Of a stretch of 64,000 nt of DNA, positions 27,801-35,551 are shown in pieces. The position numbers and the translations under genes are program-made. Every line of letters starts with the position of its first letter. Position 1 is the first letter of the stretch. The notes beneath the pieces are model-generated. The model did no database searches and was not told the origin of the DNA. It saw only the letters and a program-made list of their open reading frames with translations. Source of the stretch: CAKZNE01 sp963976435 (GTDB lineage: Bacteria; Bacteroidota; Bacteroidia; Flavobacteriales; Schleiferiaceae). The stretch spans positions 1 through 64,000 of the forward strand of contig CAXBKQ010000002.1 in the NCBI GenBank assembly GCA_963976435.1, written 5' to 3'.

Positions 27801-28514
27801 ATTCGTCGATTGAGCAGTAATGATGGCTCCCAAGTAACCTCTAGCTATAGCAGAAAAAACAAACTAAATAATTATGCAATGTATAATTATTGGACCCTAT
27901 TAAGGCCTTATAAACATTTAGCTGGACCGAAGAAAGTATTTGAAATATCAAAAAATTCCAATAAAAAACATGTGATGGAAGGCTATGCATCCTTTATTCA
28001 CAACCATGATATAAAGGTTGGTGATGATATTTGTGAAAAATTATATGATGATGAAAATCCTGTGGATAGCTATTATATTTTAGATAGAATTGGCCGGGCC
28101 GACTATATGCCCGATAGTGTAAATCTTGCCAAAGAGTATATTGAAGTTCTTATAAAAAACAGTTGGAGTATTTATAGTTATAGATCAAACACTACGGAAA
28201 TAGACAGCATCGTTTCAGTATCTGAGAATTATGATTCGATAAGAGCCATTAAATACAATACCTATTATTTTAAATATTTAAAGGAATCTTATGGTAAGAA
28301 AAAATGGTTCTATGCCGTAGTAATGATAAAAAGCAGCAAGAGTACTAAACCACCATTTGTAAGCTTTTACAAATTTGAGCAAGAAAAAGCATCTCTTTCT
28401 GAAGAAGAGCATTTTGAATTGCTTAAAAACAAACTGATAGCTTCCAAAAGAAATAATAAGAGCTATAGCAGCTCAACTTCCTATAATTCAAATTCTTTTT
28501 ATTTTGAATATTAG
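24855..28514 (+). CDS. TraB/GumN-domain protein with three internal repeats and a helical C-terminus
   Basis: An exceptionally long (1219 residues) member of the TraB/GumN group, which usually has ~300 residues. After a signal peptide (about 1-30) comes the TraB/GumN domain (~38-300) with GTMH (54-57), LGLETF (182-187) and GAAHLPGDEG (277-286), the motifs linked to Tiki-like metal-dependent proteolysis. Three repeats of ~145 residues follow, starting near 331 (SVLSFKAPSK), 476 (GALKFEAPGR) and 621 (STLYFKTKIPW). The first two end in FF-S-I and all three in a similar acidic strand. Residues ~775-1219 look alpha-helical, possibly HEAT/TPR-like, with a Ser/Tyr-rich tail. Exported, probably periplasmic. 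Function of the extra parts unknown. Confidence 0.8.
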   Translation: MTLKTPVSTAFTKTLFSIILTFGLVTFTFGQKKYQSLLWEISGNGLEKPSYLYGTMHVSSKVAFYLGNPFFEALESVDQVALELEPELWFDEVLGGDFMTNALGYMGERNYYGYEENWNNFEGNYKIETNTNLWIQSVFKRDPEMANQLLFRFYDPTGNFEEDTWLDMYIYQSAKKLGKTTLGLETFAESMEMLKKSQEESRDEENPAQALSNEDRMEIPLKIESAYRKGDLDLLDSLSKLSSPPSYLKYILIERNRNFVRGLDSLIRKKSVFAGMGAAHLPGDEGCIEMLRDLGFTLRPIAPGKRNAKQKKKIENMVMKRPFKNFTSSDSVLSFKAPSKVYDFSLQKGSSSLITMDVPNGSVTTITRLMSNSAFTGKSQAYLKTSLDSILFETIPGEIMDKKDINGDDYIGFDILNKTRRGDYHRSHIYFLPDEIIILRSTANGKKIKKGFNDEFFNSIKIEVPKNQDWTEHQVLKGALKFEAPGRLLSYSLDEKTNKSSTVFIQKNNNGEIYSISRFRPYDKGYLDFDTYEIEKLSLAFEEDMDLEEKSREWIQMEGNKALKVVYTDKKGKSVYGLFTLRALGYYSFMIHSENADNAERFFGSIEIEKPLYEEYYEDVDSTLYFKTKIPWEKEESIADKYFGSQYYYSPKKKNLAQSYYRSKTISPPGTSDWISVKYKRHGKYEFVADKEELPEEFDELITDDNDLVLDSSYYNWTSDGIEHFSLASDTGTSRKYFIKRILKNRSLWTITSTYDAFDGESDFAKEFRNNFEDLEDTLSFPNFYLESDSSLLADLMSEDTNTFENAYSALEDLRWEYEDETNFKLFSTLSSNPPLLATDDQKDDLRTAKNDYLFLDKSPKNIAELKRIYRANPDSAVYQQQVLENLSKMKTKKAILAAKELMMEEAPIGVSFNFYSGLFGNLMDSMDLAKTLYPEILELTAYDEYKYNVIKLLAKMLDSNVISKNLYSSYVPYFVREARAQIRRLSSNDGSQVTSSYSRKNKLNNYAMYNYWTLLRPYKHLAGPKKVFEISKNSNKKHVMEGYASFIHNHDIKVGDDICEKLYDDENPVDSYYILDRIGRADYMPDSVNLAKEYIEVLIKNSWSIYSYRSNTTEIDSIVSVSENYDSIRAIKYNTYYFKYLKESYGKKKWFYAVVMIKSSKSTKPPFVSFYKFEQEKASLSEEEHFELLKNKLIASKRNNKSYSSSTSYNSNSFYFEY

Positions 28515-28576
28515 ATTTTATTTCCATTGGCAAAAATCCCTTGCGATTTAATGGCAATTGACCTTTATTTGATGCT

Positions 28577-29008
28577 GTGATTTATATAGGAAGAAAAGAG
28601 CTAATTGATCTACCCAAACTAGGCCTAGAAAAAATATCTGCGAAAGTGGATACGGGAGCCTTTGGTTCTGCCATCCATTGCGTCTATTCGGAAACTAAAG
28701 TTCTAAACGGTGAAGACATTCTGGAGGTGATTTTTTTGGATCCTAGTCATCCACAATACACTGGAAAAAAGTTTTATTTCAAAAAATTCGGAGAGAAAAT
28801 TGTAAAAAGCACTAATGGTCAAGCCCAAAACCGTTATACTATAGAATCAGAAATTTCACTTTTCGGAAAAAATTATATCCTTGATTTTAGTTTGGCAGAT
28901 AGGTCAAGCATGAAAAATCCAATTTTAATAGGCCGGAAATTTTTAGCCCATCGATTTATAGTTGATGTTAGTAAAAAAAATCTCTCCTTTAAACAACAAC
29001 AAAAATGA
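28577..29008 (+). CDS. RimK-associated ATP-dependent zinc protease-like protein (PF05618)
   Basis: A 143-residue protein of the family usually encoded beside RimK-type ligases and named ATP-dependent zinc protease; its fold is retropepsin-like. KVDTGAFGSAIHC carries the DTGA motif (Asp25-Ala28) and ILIGRKFL is the second conserved strand. The start is GTG at 28577, since no in-frame ATG is near. The stop overlaps the rimK start (ATGA), so the two are translationally coupled. It may cleave or process peptides made by the ligase; this is inferred. Confidence 0.85.
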   Translation: MIYIGRKELIDLPKLGLEKISAKVDTGAFGSAIHCVYSETKVLNGEDILEVIFLDPSHPQYTGKKFYFKKFGEKIVKSTNGQAQNRYTIESEISLFGKNYILDFSLADRSSMKNPILIGRKFLAHRFIVDVSKKNLSFKQQQK

Positions 29009-29901
29009 AAATAGCCGTACTCTCTAGAAATCCTAAGCTTTATTCTACGAGCAGATTGATAGAGGCGATTACTGCAAAAGGCCATGAAGGTTTGGTAATT
29101 GACCATATGAAATGTGATATTATAATGGATGATGATGGTCCTACCATTTATTATAATGGAAAAGCTTTAAAAGATATTGATGCTATAATTCCCAGAATTG
29201 GGGCCTCTGTAACCTTTTACGGAACAGCCGTAGTAAGGCAGTTTGAAATGATGGATGTATTTAGCGCTGTAGATAGTTTGGCTATTTCACGTTCTAGAGA
29301 TAAGTTGAGAAGTCTTCAAATTTTATCCAGATCTGGTGTAAAAATGCCTAAAACTGCTTTCACCAATTTTAGCCGGGTAGAGAATAAAGTTTTAAAACAT
29401 ATCGGCAGAGCTCCGGTAGTAATAAAATTATTAGAAGGAACACAAGGGCTTGGGGTTGTTTTAGCGGAAACCGACAAGGCGGCCACTTCTGTTGTTGAGG
29501 CTTTTGAAAGTTTAAAAACCAGGGTTATTCTTCAAGAGTTTATCGCCGAAGCAGGTGGTGCCGATATTCGTGCATTTGTGATCAATGGAAAAATAGTTGG
29601 TGCTATGAAAAGGCAAGGCAAGGAAGGGGAGTTTAGATCCAATCTTCACCGTGGTGGAAATGCTAATCTTATCAAACTGTCTAAAGAAGAAAAAACAACA
29701 GCCATAAAAGCGGCAAAAAGCATGGGATTGGCTATTGCAGGAGTAGATATGCTACAATCTAAAAGGGGCCCTATGGTTTTGGAGGTAAATTCATCCCCAG
29801 GATTGGAAGGAATTGAAAAGGCTACTGGAAAAGATATCGCGAATAAAATTGTTGATTATATTGAAAAGTCTTCTTCCAAAAGAAGAAACCCCAAGGGATA
29901 A
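29005..29901 (+). CDS. rimK: RimK family ATP-grasp alpha-L-glutamate ligase
   Basis: A 298-residue ATP-grasp ligase that forms amide bonds between a carboxylate and an amino acid; RimK adds glutamates to ribosomal protein S6 in E. coli. The ATP-grasp core is clear: RSRDKLRSLQIL, VVIKLLEGTQGLGV (Lys and flexible loop), LQEFIAEAGGADIRAFV, FRSNLHRGGNA and the Mg-binding GPMVLEVNSSPG. It overlaps the protease gene by 4 bases and lies 5 bases before the AstE-like gene. With that partner, a substrate other than S6, such as a small N-acyl amino acid, is possible. Confidence 0.92.
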   Translation: MKIAVLSRNPKLYSTSRLIEAITAKGHEGLVIDHMKCDIIMDDDGPTIYYNGKALKDIDAIIPRIGASVTFYGTAVVRQFEMMDVFSAVDSLAISRSRDKLRSLQILSRSGVKMPKTAFTNFSRVENKVLKHIGRAPVVIKLLEGTQGLGVVLAETDKAATSVVEAFESLKTRVILQEFIAEAGGADIRAFVINGKIVGAMKRQGKEGEFRSNLHRGGNANLIKLSKEEKTTAIKAAKSMGLAIAGVDMLQSKRGPMVLEVNSSPGLEGIEKATGKDIANKIVDYIEKSSSKRRNPKG

Positions 29902-29906
29902 TTGCT

Positions 29907-30842
29907 ATGATAATCAATAATATATCTATAAAAAAAGGAGAGACTAAAAGGCTTAGCGTAAAGGTAGCTCAACTTCCTTCCCATACTCCAATAGAAATTG
30001 CAATAACGGTTTCCAGAGCCAAAGAAGATGGACCTGTTTTACTACTTTCCGGTGGCCTTCATGGAGATGAGATTAATGGTATTGAGACGGTTAGAAGAAT
30101 TATTGAAAATGAATATCATCTTGTAGATAGAGGCACTGTAATTTGCATCCCTATTATTAATATTTATGGCTTCATTCATTTTTCGCGTTCTGTACCAGAT
30201 GGCAAGGATGTAAATCGTTCTTTTCCAGGAAATAAAAATGGATCACTAGCTTCCAGAGTTGCTCACTATTTGATGAATGATATTATTCCAAAAATAGATT
30301 ATGGAATAGACTTCCACACCGGAGGTGCAGATCGTACCAATTATCCTCAAATACGTTGTGTGCTAAAGGATGCTAAAAACCTTGAGTTGGCCAAAGCCTT
30401 TAATGCCCCATTTTCCATTGATTCCGTTTATAGATCTAATTCACTAAGGCAAGCAGCTGCTAAATTAGGTAAGAAAATATTGGTGTTTGAAGGTGGTGAA
30501 GCTGGTAGATTTGATGAGCTGGCCATCCAAGAAGGGATAAATGGCACCCTGCGTTTAATCAATCATTTAGGAATGGCAAATAGAGTGTTGCCAGAACCTG
30601 ATTACATCAACAAAAAGGTAAAGAGCTCAACTTGGATTCGAGCCAAAAACTCTGGACTATTTCAAACTTTGGTGGAATATGGACAGAAAGTGGAGAAAAA
30701 ACAATTATTAGGACATATAACAGATCCCTTTGGCGAATATAAAATAGCCCTAAAAGCGCCCATGGAAGGTCATATTATTGGTCTACAAAACAACCCAATA
30801 GTTCACCAAGGCGACGCTCTAATGCATATTGGGTCAGTATAA
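29907..30842 (+). CDS. Succinylglutamate desuccinylase/aspartoacylase family zinc hydrolase
   Basis: A 311-residue M14-type zinc amidase. Ligands are His52 and Glu55 in GGLHGDEINGIE and His137 in IDFHTGG; the catalytic glutamate is probably in FEGGEAG. The NRSFPG segment (103-108) matches the substrate-binding loop. A C-terminal lipoyl-like extension (~230-311, TLVEYGQKVEKKQLLGHI) is common in bacterial AstE-like proteins. The family removes acyl groups from amino acids (N-succinylglutamate, N-acetylaspartate). Third gene of the RimK operon, ending at a G-free tract. Confidence 0.88.
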   Translation: MIINNISIKKGETKRLSVKVAQLPSHTPIEIAITVSRAKEDGPVLLLSGGLHGDEINGIETVRRIIENEYHLVDRGTVICIPIINIYGFIHFSRSVPDGKDVNRSFPGNKNGSLASRVAHYLMNDIIPKIDYGIDFHTGGADRTNYPQIRCVLKDAKNLELAKAFNAPFSIDSVYRSNSLRQAAAKLGKKILVFEGGEAGRFDELAIQEGINGTLRLINHLGMANRVLPEPDYINKKVKSSTWIRAKNSGLFQTLVEYGQKVEKKQLLGHITDPFGEYKIALKAPMEGHIIGLQNNPIVHQGDALMHIGSV

Positions 30843-30865
30843 AAGATAGCCAAATCAACAAAGCG

Positions 30866-31077
30866 AATTTCACCAATCACCTCCCCCTTTTCACTTTTCA
30901 CTAATAACTTTTCACAATTAACTTTTCACCACACACCATTCACCAATCACTTTTCAATCCAACCACTCACTTTTCTCTAAACACTTCAAACCACACACTT
31001 TTCACTTTTCACTTTTCACTATTAACTTTTCACTATCAACTTTTCACTATCAACTTTTCACTAAAAAAAAACTTAAA
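30866..31077. repeat. G-free C/T/A tract with ~10 TTTTCAC units
   Basis: Within 212 consecutive bases of the plus strand there is no G. The motif TTTTCAC occurs about ten times at irregular spacing, often as ACTTTTCACT or AACTTTTCACT. It fills the gap between two convergent operons. No open frame or dyad symmetry is present. On the plus-strand transcript this would be an unstructured, C-rich, G-less RNA, like Rho-loading (rut) sites. Its origin as a decayed short tandem repeat is also possible. Confidence 0.85.
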
Positions 31078-32272
31078 GCAAATGATGAATAGACTCTAGC
31101 TCAATCCCAGAATAATAAAAATTAATAATATCCTTATAGGAATATCCCCTTCTAGACATTTCAATGGCTCCATCCTGAGACATTCCCACTCCATGGCCAT
31201 AACCTTTGCCTTTTATGACCAAATAATCGCCATCCTCATGTATGCTGAAAAAGGTGGACCTCAATTTATAATGTGTCCTAATTTTGGTGAGTTTTAAACG
31301 ATGGCTTTTATGAACAAAATAAGCTTGCCTCTCCCTTTGACTGAAATTCAGCAGTGCTTTATGTAAGGAAATATCATTAGAGACCTTCATAGAACGAGCT
31401 ACAAAATCATAAAAAGATTTTTTGGAAATCCTTTTTTCCCAATAATAGCTTCCTACTCCTACGCTAAAACTATCATGTTTGGCTTGTAAATAATCTATAG
31501 CGGAATACCATGCATGGTCGGAGCCCACAGTTTGTCCACCACTATTGGCATGAAAAACACCTAAAATCGGGCTACAATTTTCCGTAACTATTAAGGTGTC
31601 TTTAGTTAAATCTACCGCTTCTAAAATACAGTCAGAATTTTTATAATGGCATTTGGAGAAATACACTTGAGAGCTAACATCATCCTTTAAATTATATCCT
31701 TCACTCTTGTGTTTCTCCAAGTTTTTTAAAGCAAAGGTCCTTGCCAATACGGCCTGAGCTTTAAAAAACTCTAGTTCCTCCACATGTCCCCCTTCACTTT
31801 CCACTACACCGGCGACATATTTTTCCATCTCCACAACGTTTACCAGTTGCAAAAAGCCCTTAAATACTCGGATTTGGAGGGCATCTTCATAGACTCTATT
31901 CTTGCGATTTGCCTCGATTCTAAATTCGCGAGTGGCATCTTCACTTACGAGTCGGACAGCGTGAAAAACTCCTATTTTTTTATTTCCTCGGCTTACACTA
32001 ACCTCCTTTCCGGATTTAGAAAAATAAAAGGTGCGAATGCTGTCTAGTGGGAAAATATCGTAAACGGTATCTAAAAAATTCAGATTACTATCATAAGCCA
32101 ATAAATGGTATAGTCCATAATCAGTGCTTACTATGGTTTTGCTGATATTCGTTGTAGAAAAGATCCTAACCTTAATCTCTGCCTTTTCTAAAGCATGAAT
32201 TGCTGAAACATTTCCTAGAATCAAAAAGCTGATACAGCAAATTATTTGTATTTGTGATTTAGCCTTTTGCAT
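31073..32272 (-). CDS. SpoIID/LytB domain protein (peptidoglycan lytic enhancer-like)
   Basis: About 399 residues from the chosen ATG at 32272, which gives a signal peptide (QIQIICCISFLILGNVSAIHA); an upstream ATG at 32317 would lie further inside lpxB. The SpoIID domain covers roughly the central and C-terminal parts: VVEMEKYVAGVVESEGG, FKAQAVLARTFAL and the closing GYGHGVGMSQDGA. In sporulators SpoIID cleaves glycan strands; in non-sporulating Bacteroidota it probably modulates wall hydrolysis at division. The start overlaps the lpxB stop by 14 bases, so it is co-transcribed with lpxB. The far C-terminus ends at the G-free tract. Confidence 0.88.
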   Translation of the reverse strand: MQKAKSQIQIICCISFLILGNVSAIHALEKAEIKVRIFSTTNISKTIVSTDYGLYHLLAYDSNLNFLDTVYDIFPLDSIRTFYFSKSGKEVSVSRGNKKIGVFHAVRLVSEDATREFRIEANRKNRVYEDALQIRVFKGFLQLVNVVEMEKYVAGVVESEGGHVEELEFFKAQAVLARTFALKNLEKHKSEGYNLKDDVSSQVYFSKCHYKNSDCILEAVDLTKDTLIVTENCSPILGVFHANSGGQTVGSDHAWYSAIDYLQAKHDSFSVGVGSYYWEKRISKKSFYDFVARSMKVSNDISLHKALLNFSQRERQAYFVHKSHRLKLTKIRTHYKLRSTFFSIHEDGDYLVIKGKGYGHGVGMSQDGAIEMSRRGYSYKDIINFYYSGIELESIHHLL

Positions 32273-33368
32273 GTTCCACTGTAATTTTCGCTGCATTTTG
32301 GGATGCCCCAGGGCCACCGAGTTTGAGTTCTAATTCATCAAAAGACTCTATTATTTTTTTTCTGTTTTGGGGTTTTAAACATTTTTCCAATTCCTGACTG
32401 ATGGTCTTTACATTCATTTGGGCTTGGATAAGTTCGGTGATCACTTCCTTGTCCATAATCAAGTTTACCAAGGAGATATATTTAATTTTCACCAGCTGGC
32501 GGGCAATAAAATAGGAGAGCCAATTCCCTTTATAACAAACCACCTCTGGAACTTTAAACAGAGCCGTTTCCAGAGTTGCCGTACCCGAGGTAACCAAAGC
32601 CGCTGTGGATATTTCCAATAGTTCATAGGTTTTACCCGAAATTACTTTCACTCTATCGCCGATAATATTTTTGTAGAAGCTCAGCTCCTGAGAAGGTGCC
32701 CCTGCCACAACCAAATCATAATCTGGGAAATTTTCTGCTGCTTTAGTCATAATAGGCAACATAGTACTGATTTCCTGTTTTCTGCTGCCAGGCATAAGTA
32801 AAATGACTTTTTTGTCTCCCAATCCCAATTCCTTTTTCCTTTGTTCGGGAGAAGGTTTATCTCTACCTTCAATAGCATCAATAAGGGGATGCCCAACAAA
32901 TTCCACATCGTAATCAAATTTCGCGTAGAAATCTTTTTCAAAGGGAAGAATACAGAGCATTTTATCTACATCCCTTTTTATTTTATGCACCCTACTTTGT
33001 TTCCAAGCCCAAATTTGTGGTGAAATATAATAGACAGTTTTTATACCCTTTTGTCTAGCATATTCTGCAATTCTGAGGTTAAATCCGGGATAGTCTATAA
33101 AAACTAGTACATCAGCATGGTAGGCCTCTATATCTTCTTTGCAGAATTTTATGTTTTTGAGAATGGTTCGAAGGTTGAATATTACTTCAATAAATCCCAT
33201 AAAAGCCAAATCTCTAAAATGCTTAACTAAGGTTGCGCCTTGAGCTTGCATAAGGTCACCTCCCCAAACCCTAAATTCAGCTTTGCTATCCTTTTGTTTA
33301 ATGGCTTTTATTAGATTGCTTCCATGCAAATCTCCACTCGCCTCCCCTGCAATGATGTAATACTTCAC
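32259..33368 (-). CDS. lpxB: Lipid-A-disaccharide synthase LpxB
   Basis: A 369-residue GT19 glycosyltransferase condensing UDP-2,3-diacylglucosamine with lipid X to form the lipid A disaccharide at the inner membrane. It starts with the LpxB hallmark YYIIAGEASGDLHGSNLI, and PGSRKQEI and SGTATLETAL mark the donor-binding half. It follows surE and a small membrane protein on the same strand, a surE-lpxB order found in many Bacteroidota, and overlaps the SpoIID gene. Confidence 0.95.
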   Translation of the reverse strand: MKYYIIAGEASGDLHGSNLIKAIKQKDSKAEFRVWGGDLMQAQGATLVKHFRDLAFMGFIEVIFNLRTILKNIKFCKEDIEAYHADVLVFIDYPGFNLRIAEYARQKGIKTVYYISPQIWAWKQSRVHKIKRDVDKMLCILPFEKDFYAKFDYDVEFVGHPLIDAIEGRDKPSPEQRKKELGLGDKKVILLMPGSRKQEISTMLPIMTKAAENFPDYDLVVAGAPSQELSFYKNIIGDRVKVISGKTYELLEISTAALVTSGTATLETALFKVPEVVCYKGNWLSYFIARQLVKIKYISLVNLIMDKEVITELIQAQMNVKTISQELEKCLKPQNRKKIIESFDELELKLGGPGASQNAAKITVEHAKG

Positions 33369-33432
33369 AATTATAATTCTAGAAACTAAATTAGAATTTG
33401 TTTCCCCTGCTTATAAAGACTTAATAATAAGT

Positions 33433-33723
33433 TTATAACAGGAACCTGTAAACAAATATCATAATGAGATAAATCACAGAAATGCTCAAAATCCCTTGAC
33501 CAATTTTCTCCTTGTCAAATTTAAGGAATAGAAAAAATAAGCCCGCATTTAAAATCATTCCCAGCGTGATGATCTGGGTGTTTATAGATTTCACAATAGA
33601 CTGGTCAAATTTCTGAATTCCGATCAATTCTGGGCGAAACTCCATAACCAGAAAAACACCAAATACAGGCATTAAAAGGCCAATTAGTAGGCCAATAAAT
33701 AGAGGGGCAGATTCTTTCTTCAA
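33433..33723 (-). CDS. Small membrane protein of unknown function (96 aa)
   Basis: I do not recognise the family. It has three hydrophobic segments: LFIGLLIGLLMPVFGVFLVM (8-27), a middle one (ILNAGLFFLFLKF) and a C-terminal one (ISVIYLIMIFVYRFLL). A short KFDKEKIGQG loop lies between the last two. It sits between surE and lpxB on the same strand, so it may aid envelope synthesis, but this is positional only. Confidence 0.7.
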   Translation of the reverse strand: MKKESAPLFIGLLIGLLMPVFGVFLVMEFRPELIGIQKFDQSIVKSINTQIITLGMILNAGLFFLFLKFDKEKIGQGILSISVIYLIMIFVYRFLL

Positions 33724-33786
33724 AAAATAAAGATTTTAGGAAACAGAACGCAAGGATAGTGCATTTATTGAATTGGACAAGGGCTT

Positions 33787-34557
33787 TTACAAATTCCAGC
33801 CTTCAATTTTTTCCTTCATAGCATAGGAAGTAAGATCGCTATTGATGGGTACTACAGAAATATAGTTGTTAGCTAGTGCCCATTCATCATTATCTTCATG
33901 CTTATCATAATTTACAAACTTCCCAGTAAGCCAATAATAATCTCTTCCGCGTGGGTCTACCCTTTCATCAAATTCTTCCTCCCAATTTCCTTTGGTTTGT
34001 CTACAAATCTTAATGCCTTTATAGGCTTCATTAGTCTTTTTAGGTATGTTTACATTTAAACAAACTCCTCTTGGTAAACCTTCATCCAATACTTTTTCCG
34101 CAATTTTTTTAATGAAGGGTGCAGCAGGTTCAAAATCTGCCTCCCAGCTAAAATCACAAAGAGAGAATCCTATAGAGGGAATATTTTCTAAGGAGCCTTC
34201 CACCGCAGCAGACATTGTTCCAGAATAAATTACGTTAATAGACGAATTACTTCCATGGTTAATTCCAGAAACTAAAAGGTCAGGTTTTCTTTTTAAAACC
34301 ACATTCACTGCCAGCTTGACACAATCTGCTGGGGTTCCACTGCAACTGAATTCCTCTTGTGGTCCATCATCAATTTTAATAGAGTCGGCTCGCAAAATTC
34401 CATCAATTGTTATAGCATGCCCTTTTCCACTTTGCGGACCATCTGGTGCAACTACCACAACATCACCAAGTTGATTCATGATATTAATCAATTTTCGAAT
34501 CCCTGGAGCGGTAATTCCATCATCGTTTGAAATAAGTATTAGAGGGCGGTCTGACAT
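33787..34557 (-). CDS. surE: 5'/3'-nucleotidase SurE
   Basis: A 256-residue metal-dependent nucleotidase that dephosphorylates nucleoside 5'- and 3'-monophosphates. The N-terminal LISNDDGITAPGI contains the metal ligands Asp12-Asp13, and SGTPADCVKLA and GINHGSNSSINVIYSGTMSA hold the other active-site residues. It is first in the surE to lpxB to SpoIID minus-strand series and divergent from the BAX-inhibitor-1 family gene. Confidence 0.95.
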   Translation of the reverse strand: MSDRPLILISNDDGITAPGIRKLINIMNQLGDVVVVAPDGPQSGKGHAITIDGILRADSIKIDDGPQEEFSCSGTPADCVKLAVNVVLKRKPDLLVSGINHGSNSSINVIYSGTMSAAVEGSLENIPSIGFSLCDFSWEADFEPAAPFIKKIAEKVLDEGLPRGVCLNVNIPKKTNEAYKGIKICRQTKGNWEEEFDERVDPRGRDYYWLTGKFVNYDKHEDNDEWALANNYISVVPINSDLTSYAMKEKIEGWNL

Positions 34558-34605
34558 GAAATTTATTTTTTACAAATCTATCCATATTTACAAATAGGCA
34601 GGCAT

Positions 34606-34613
34606 TATCTTTG
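34606..34613 (+). promoter_or_regulatory. -7 element of the BAX-inhibitor-1 family gene
   Basis: TATCTTTG fits the consensus and lies 29 bases before the ATG. The -33 element is not clear. Confidence 0.5.
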
Positions 34614-34642
34614 TTATTGATTTAAAAAATAAATTTGTTCAA

Positions 34643-35392
34643 ATGGATAATTTTTCAAATAATGATAGAGAGTTTGTACAGTATTCAAATGCTGGTCAAA
34701 CTAGAGCCGTAGCTAAAGATTTTGTTAGCAATGTGCTTATGCTTATGTCACTCGGGTTAATGGTATCTGGTGCCCTAGCTTATTTAACATCAGTTTCGGA
34801 ACCATTGCTAAACTTGATGTATAATACAGATCCAGAGGGTTATATTACTGGAAATTCAATTTTTGGTTGGATAGTCATGTTGGCGCCTTTGGCTATGGTT
34901 TTTGGATTGAGAGCTGGTTTAAGAAAATTTAATGCCCCAACACTTACTTTACTATTTCTTGTTTTTTCTGCCTTAATGGGTCTTAGTCTTAGTTCAATTT
35001 TTCTAATCTATAGCCTCTCTTCCATTTCAATTACCTTTTTTATTAGCGCAGGGATGTTTGGGGTAATGGCCATTGCAGGATATACCACAAAAACTGATTT
35101 AACAAAAATGGGATCCCTACTTTTTATGGGTCTAATTGGAATCATCATTGCCTCTTTGGTAAATATGTTCTTAGGATCATCCCAACTTGACTATATCATT
35201 AGTTTTATTGGAGTTTTGGTGTTTACAGGTTTAACCGCCTATGATATGCAAAAAGTAAAACAGATTGGGATGTCTGTTGAAGCTGGAAGTGAAGAAGCTA
35301 AAAAGTTAGCTGTAACTGGTGCACTTTCCCTTTATCTAGATTTTATTAACCTTTTCTTGATGCTTCTAAGATTCTTTGGAAATAGGGACTAA
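34643..35392 (+). CDS. BAX inhibitor-1/YccA family membrane protein
   Basis: A 249-residue inner-membrane protein with seven hydrophobic helices, the YccA/TMBIM pattern. The family signature near the last helices, LTAYDMQKVKQIG, is present, as is the final FINLFLMLLRFFGNRD. YccA of E. coli binds and inhibits the FtsH protease; other members are calcium leak channels. The role in this organism is inferred. It has its own promoter and terminator. Confidence 0.93.
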   Translation: MDNFSNNDREFVQYSNAGQTRAVAKDFVSNVLMLMSLGLMVSGALAYLTSVSEPLLNLMYNTDPEGYITGNSIFGWIVMLAPLAMVFGLRAGLRKFNAPTLTLLFLVFSALMGLSLSSIFLIYSLSSISITFFISAGMFGVMAIAGYTTKTDLTKMGSLLFMGLIGIIIASLVNMFLGSSQLDYIISFIGVLVFTGLTAYDMQKVKQIGMSVEAGSEEAKKLAVTGALSLYLDFINLFLMLLRFFGNRD

Positions 35393-35416
35393 TTCTATTT
35401 TATTTCATTTTTTATT

Positions 35417-35446
35417 AAAGCGATTGATCATTCAATCGCTTTTTTT
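35417..35446 (+). terminator. Intrinsic terminator after the BAX-inhibitor-1 family gene
   Basis: Perfect 11-bp stem AAAGCGATTGA (35417-35427) with its complement (35432-35442), followed by a T run. Confidence 0.9.
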
Positions 35447-35490
35447 ATGCCTTAAAATCAGAAGCTTAGCTCTTAATTTCAAATTTATAA

Positions 35491-35532
35491 ACTAAAAAGT
35501 TAGTTTAATAACTAATTTTTTAGTTATGTTTG
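35491..35532 (+). promoter_or_regulatory. BlaI operator and promoter
   Basis: An inverted repeat of 15 bp on each side, ACTAAAAAGTTAGTT (35491-35505) and AACTAATTTTTTAGT (35510-35524), separated by TAAT, has one mismatch. It abuts the -7 element TATGTTTG (35525-35532). The blaI-like gene begins 19 bases later. Position and symmetry fit a BlaI/MecI-dimer operator repressing its own operon. Confidence 0.75.
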
Positions 35533-35551
35533 TAATGTAAAATCAAGATTT

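Noticed and set aside
30866..31077. Repeated TTTTCAC tract as a CRISPR array
   Set aside because: Units are 7-11 bases with irregular spacing and no spacers of constant length; no cas genes are present.
32273..32317. Earlier start of the SpoIID-like protein
   Set aside because: The extra 15 residues lie inside lpxB and come before a normal signal peptide start at 32272.
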